From Anastrepha obliqua (Eukaryota > Arthropoda > Insecta > Diptera > Tephritidae), in NCBI RefSeq assembly GCF_027943255.1, contig NC_072897.1, forward strand, positions 22,754,044 through 22,818,043: DNA of 64,000 bases, in the 5' to 3' direction. This document shows, in pieces, positions 62,820 to 64,000 of the stretch. Each line of letters starts with the position of its first letter. Position 1 is the first letter of the stretch. The notes beneath the pieces were generated by a model that searched no databases, was not told where the DNA came from, and worked only from the letters and a program-made list of their open reading frames with translations. Made by a program: the position numbers and the translations under genes.

Positions 62820-63381
62820 CCTGAGAAACGGCTACCCCACTCCATTGGCCAGTTTTTTTCGATTTTCGTGGTGTGGTGCACTATGAATTCCTTCCACCTG
62901 GCCAAACTGTTAATAAGGAATATTATTTGAGCGTTATGCGTCGTTTACGTGAAGCAATTCATCTAAAAAGACCAGAATTATGGGCCAACAACTCTTGGTT
63001 TTTGCATCATGATAATGCACCGTCTCACACCGCACTCGTTCTTTGTGACCATTTCGCCAAAAATTCCACGCATATCGTTCCGCAACCACCGTATTCGCCT
63101 GATTTGGCTCCGTGTGACTTCTGGCTATTCCCAAAACTCAAGAGACCACTCCGGGGAACGCGTTTCGAGTCGATTGAGGAGATAAAAGCTGAATCGAAGA
63201 AGATGCTGATGGCTATACCGGAAATGGACTATTTGGCATATTTCGGGGATTGGAAAAATCGTTGGCATAAGTGTATTTCATCGAAAGGGGATTATTTTGA
63301 AGGGCATGAAATTGATTTACAAGAATAAATAAAGATTTTTCATTTTGCAACCAAATTCACCTTACTTTCTGCCCACAGGTA
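62820..63381 (+). mobile_element. mariner, 3' half
   Basis: The 5' half (DNA-binding region and first catalytic Asp) is missing; the left boundary is uncertain. The transposase end is followed after about 45 bases by an A/T-rich tail and CTTACTTTCTGCCCACAGG, probably the 3' terminal repeat. AATAAATAAA lies just after the stop. Confidence 0.75.
62840..63328 (+). pseudogene. Mariner transposase C-terminal half, open
   Basis: The frame is open from before FFDFRGVVHYEFLPPGQTVN to the stop at 63328. It contains KEYYLSVMRRLREAIHLKRP, FLHHDNAPSHTA (second Asp) and PYSPDLAPCDFWLFPKLK (third Asp); I count 34 residues between them, the D34D of mariners. It ends WKNRWHKCISSKGDYFEGHE. This half is much better preserved than the M1 copy. 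It belongs to a related but different mariner. Confidence 0.85.
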
Positions 63382-64000
63382 AAAAAAGAAAATATTAATC
63401 CTGGCAATCCTAATAAGGATAATGGAAAACTTTTATCAAATTATTGCATTGTCATCGGTCCTTGATAGGTGTGCAAAATTCCAAGTCGATCAGATTTTTA
63501 GAAGCCAGTGAAAATTAAGCTCAAAGATTCCGTTACATACATACATACAACCCGACCTAATAAAAGTGTGTTAAAAATAGAGTAGTGCCGCTGACGATAC
63601 CATGACGAAACGAGCCCTAAGGGGGCCACCGCTCTTCGCATAATGTTTCGAGCTTTATCGACGGCATTAGTCATAATTAAAGATCAACAACCACTTAGTT
63701 AGGGCTTTTCTAAACTCCAACTCAGATTTAAATTTTACGAGTGAAGTGCTCGCAAATGCGCTATTCAATTAAAGAAGGAGCTCAAAAATCTCAATTAACA
63801 CCAGTTTAAGGAACAAAAGTGAACTCGAAAACCAATAGTTGTTATACATATATTCCAAACAGATTTTTAGATATTGAAATCAGTTTCGGATTATAAACTT
63901 GAAGTAAATTTTAAATTGAATGCTTATCTTATTCCAAAGAATGTCGAGCTCGTAGATCAAAGTCAGTTGGCGCCGCCATTTTTTTTTGTGGATTTCTGGA
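63382..64000. other. No recognised gene
   Basis: A/T-rich sequence with a short ACAT repeat near 63536-63550. No frame, repeat copy or motif recognised. Confidence 0.45.

Overview
The window appears to be transposable-element (TE) sequence from the genome of an insect, most likely a higher fly. This rests on the mix of families (jockey-type, R1/LOA-type and RTE-type LINEs, gypsy-group LTR elements, mariner/Tc1 transposons, PIF/Harbinger and DINE-1-like repeats), the A+T-rich composition and the absence of any prokaryotic gene organisation. A tephritid fruit fly would fit, but that is inference. I found no host protein-coding gene, tRNA or rRNA. Nearly every long open frame belongs to a TE, and nearly all of these are broken.

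Layout, left to right. (1) 1-2755: 3' half of a Ty3/gypsy element (called S). (2) About 2.9-17.2 kb: a decayed gypsy-type element (P, minus strand) into which a full-length jockey-type LINE (A, 3201-7946), a Tc1/mariner-superfamily element with D41D spacing (T, 8230-9481) and an R1/LOA-type LINE (B, 10104-14230) were inserted. Target duplications of 11 bp, TA and 12 bp respectively let the P reading be rejoined across each insertion. (3) 17.2-25.9 kb: an RTE-type fragment, a mariner scrap and R1/LOA-type LINEs D, E and F, with E possibly splitting one older D/F copy. (4) 25.9-30.5 kb: RTE-type LINE G interrupted by jockey-clade LINE H with a perfect 14-bp target duplication. (5) 30.7-34.5 kb: R1/LOA-type LINE I. 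(6) 34.5-50.5 kb: jockey-type LINE K (plus strand) interrupted by a near-complete R1/LOA-type LINE J (34761-39930, 10-bp duplication) and by a very young LTR retrotransposon Q (42587-49979, TATA duplication, LTRs identical by eye). Q's 3' LTR in turn holds a 1031-bp palindromic foldback element. (7) 50.5-59.3 kb: Tc1 and mariner remnants, LINE M (same family as E), and a mariner and a Tc1-like element lying back to back across one TA. (8) 59.3-64 kb: a PIF/Harbinger fragment, a second palindrome, a DINE-1-like repeat region with a 92-unit uninterrupted pentanucleotide array, and the 3' half of another mariner.

The genes do not form a pathway. They are independent mobile elements: LINEs with ORF1 plus an endonuclease/RT (+/- RNase H) ORF2, LTR elements with Gag and PR-RT-RNase H-integrase, and DDE/D transposases. 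The best-preserved coding capacity is in Q: Gag is open and Pol is open except for one frameshift near its end, and the two overlap at a textbook -1 slippery site. LINE J also keeps a 598-codon endonuclease/RT frame. The interest of the window lies in the layered insertion history, in two R1/LOA copies that share inactivating lesions, and in the palindromic and DINE-like repeats. I see no convincing sign of a new biochemical system.
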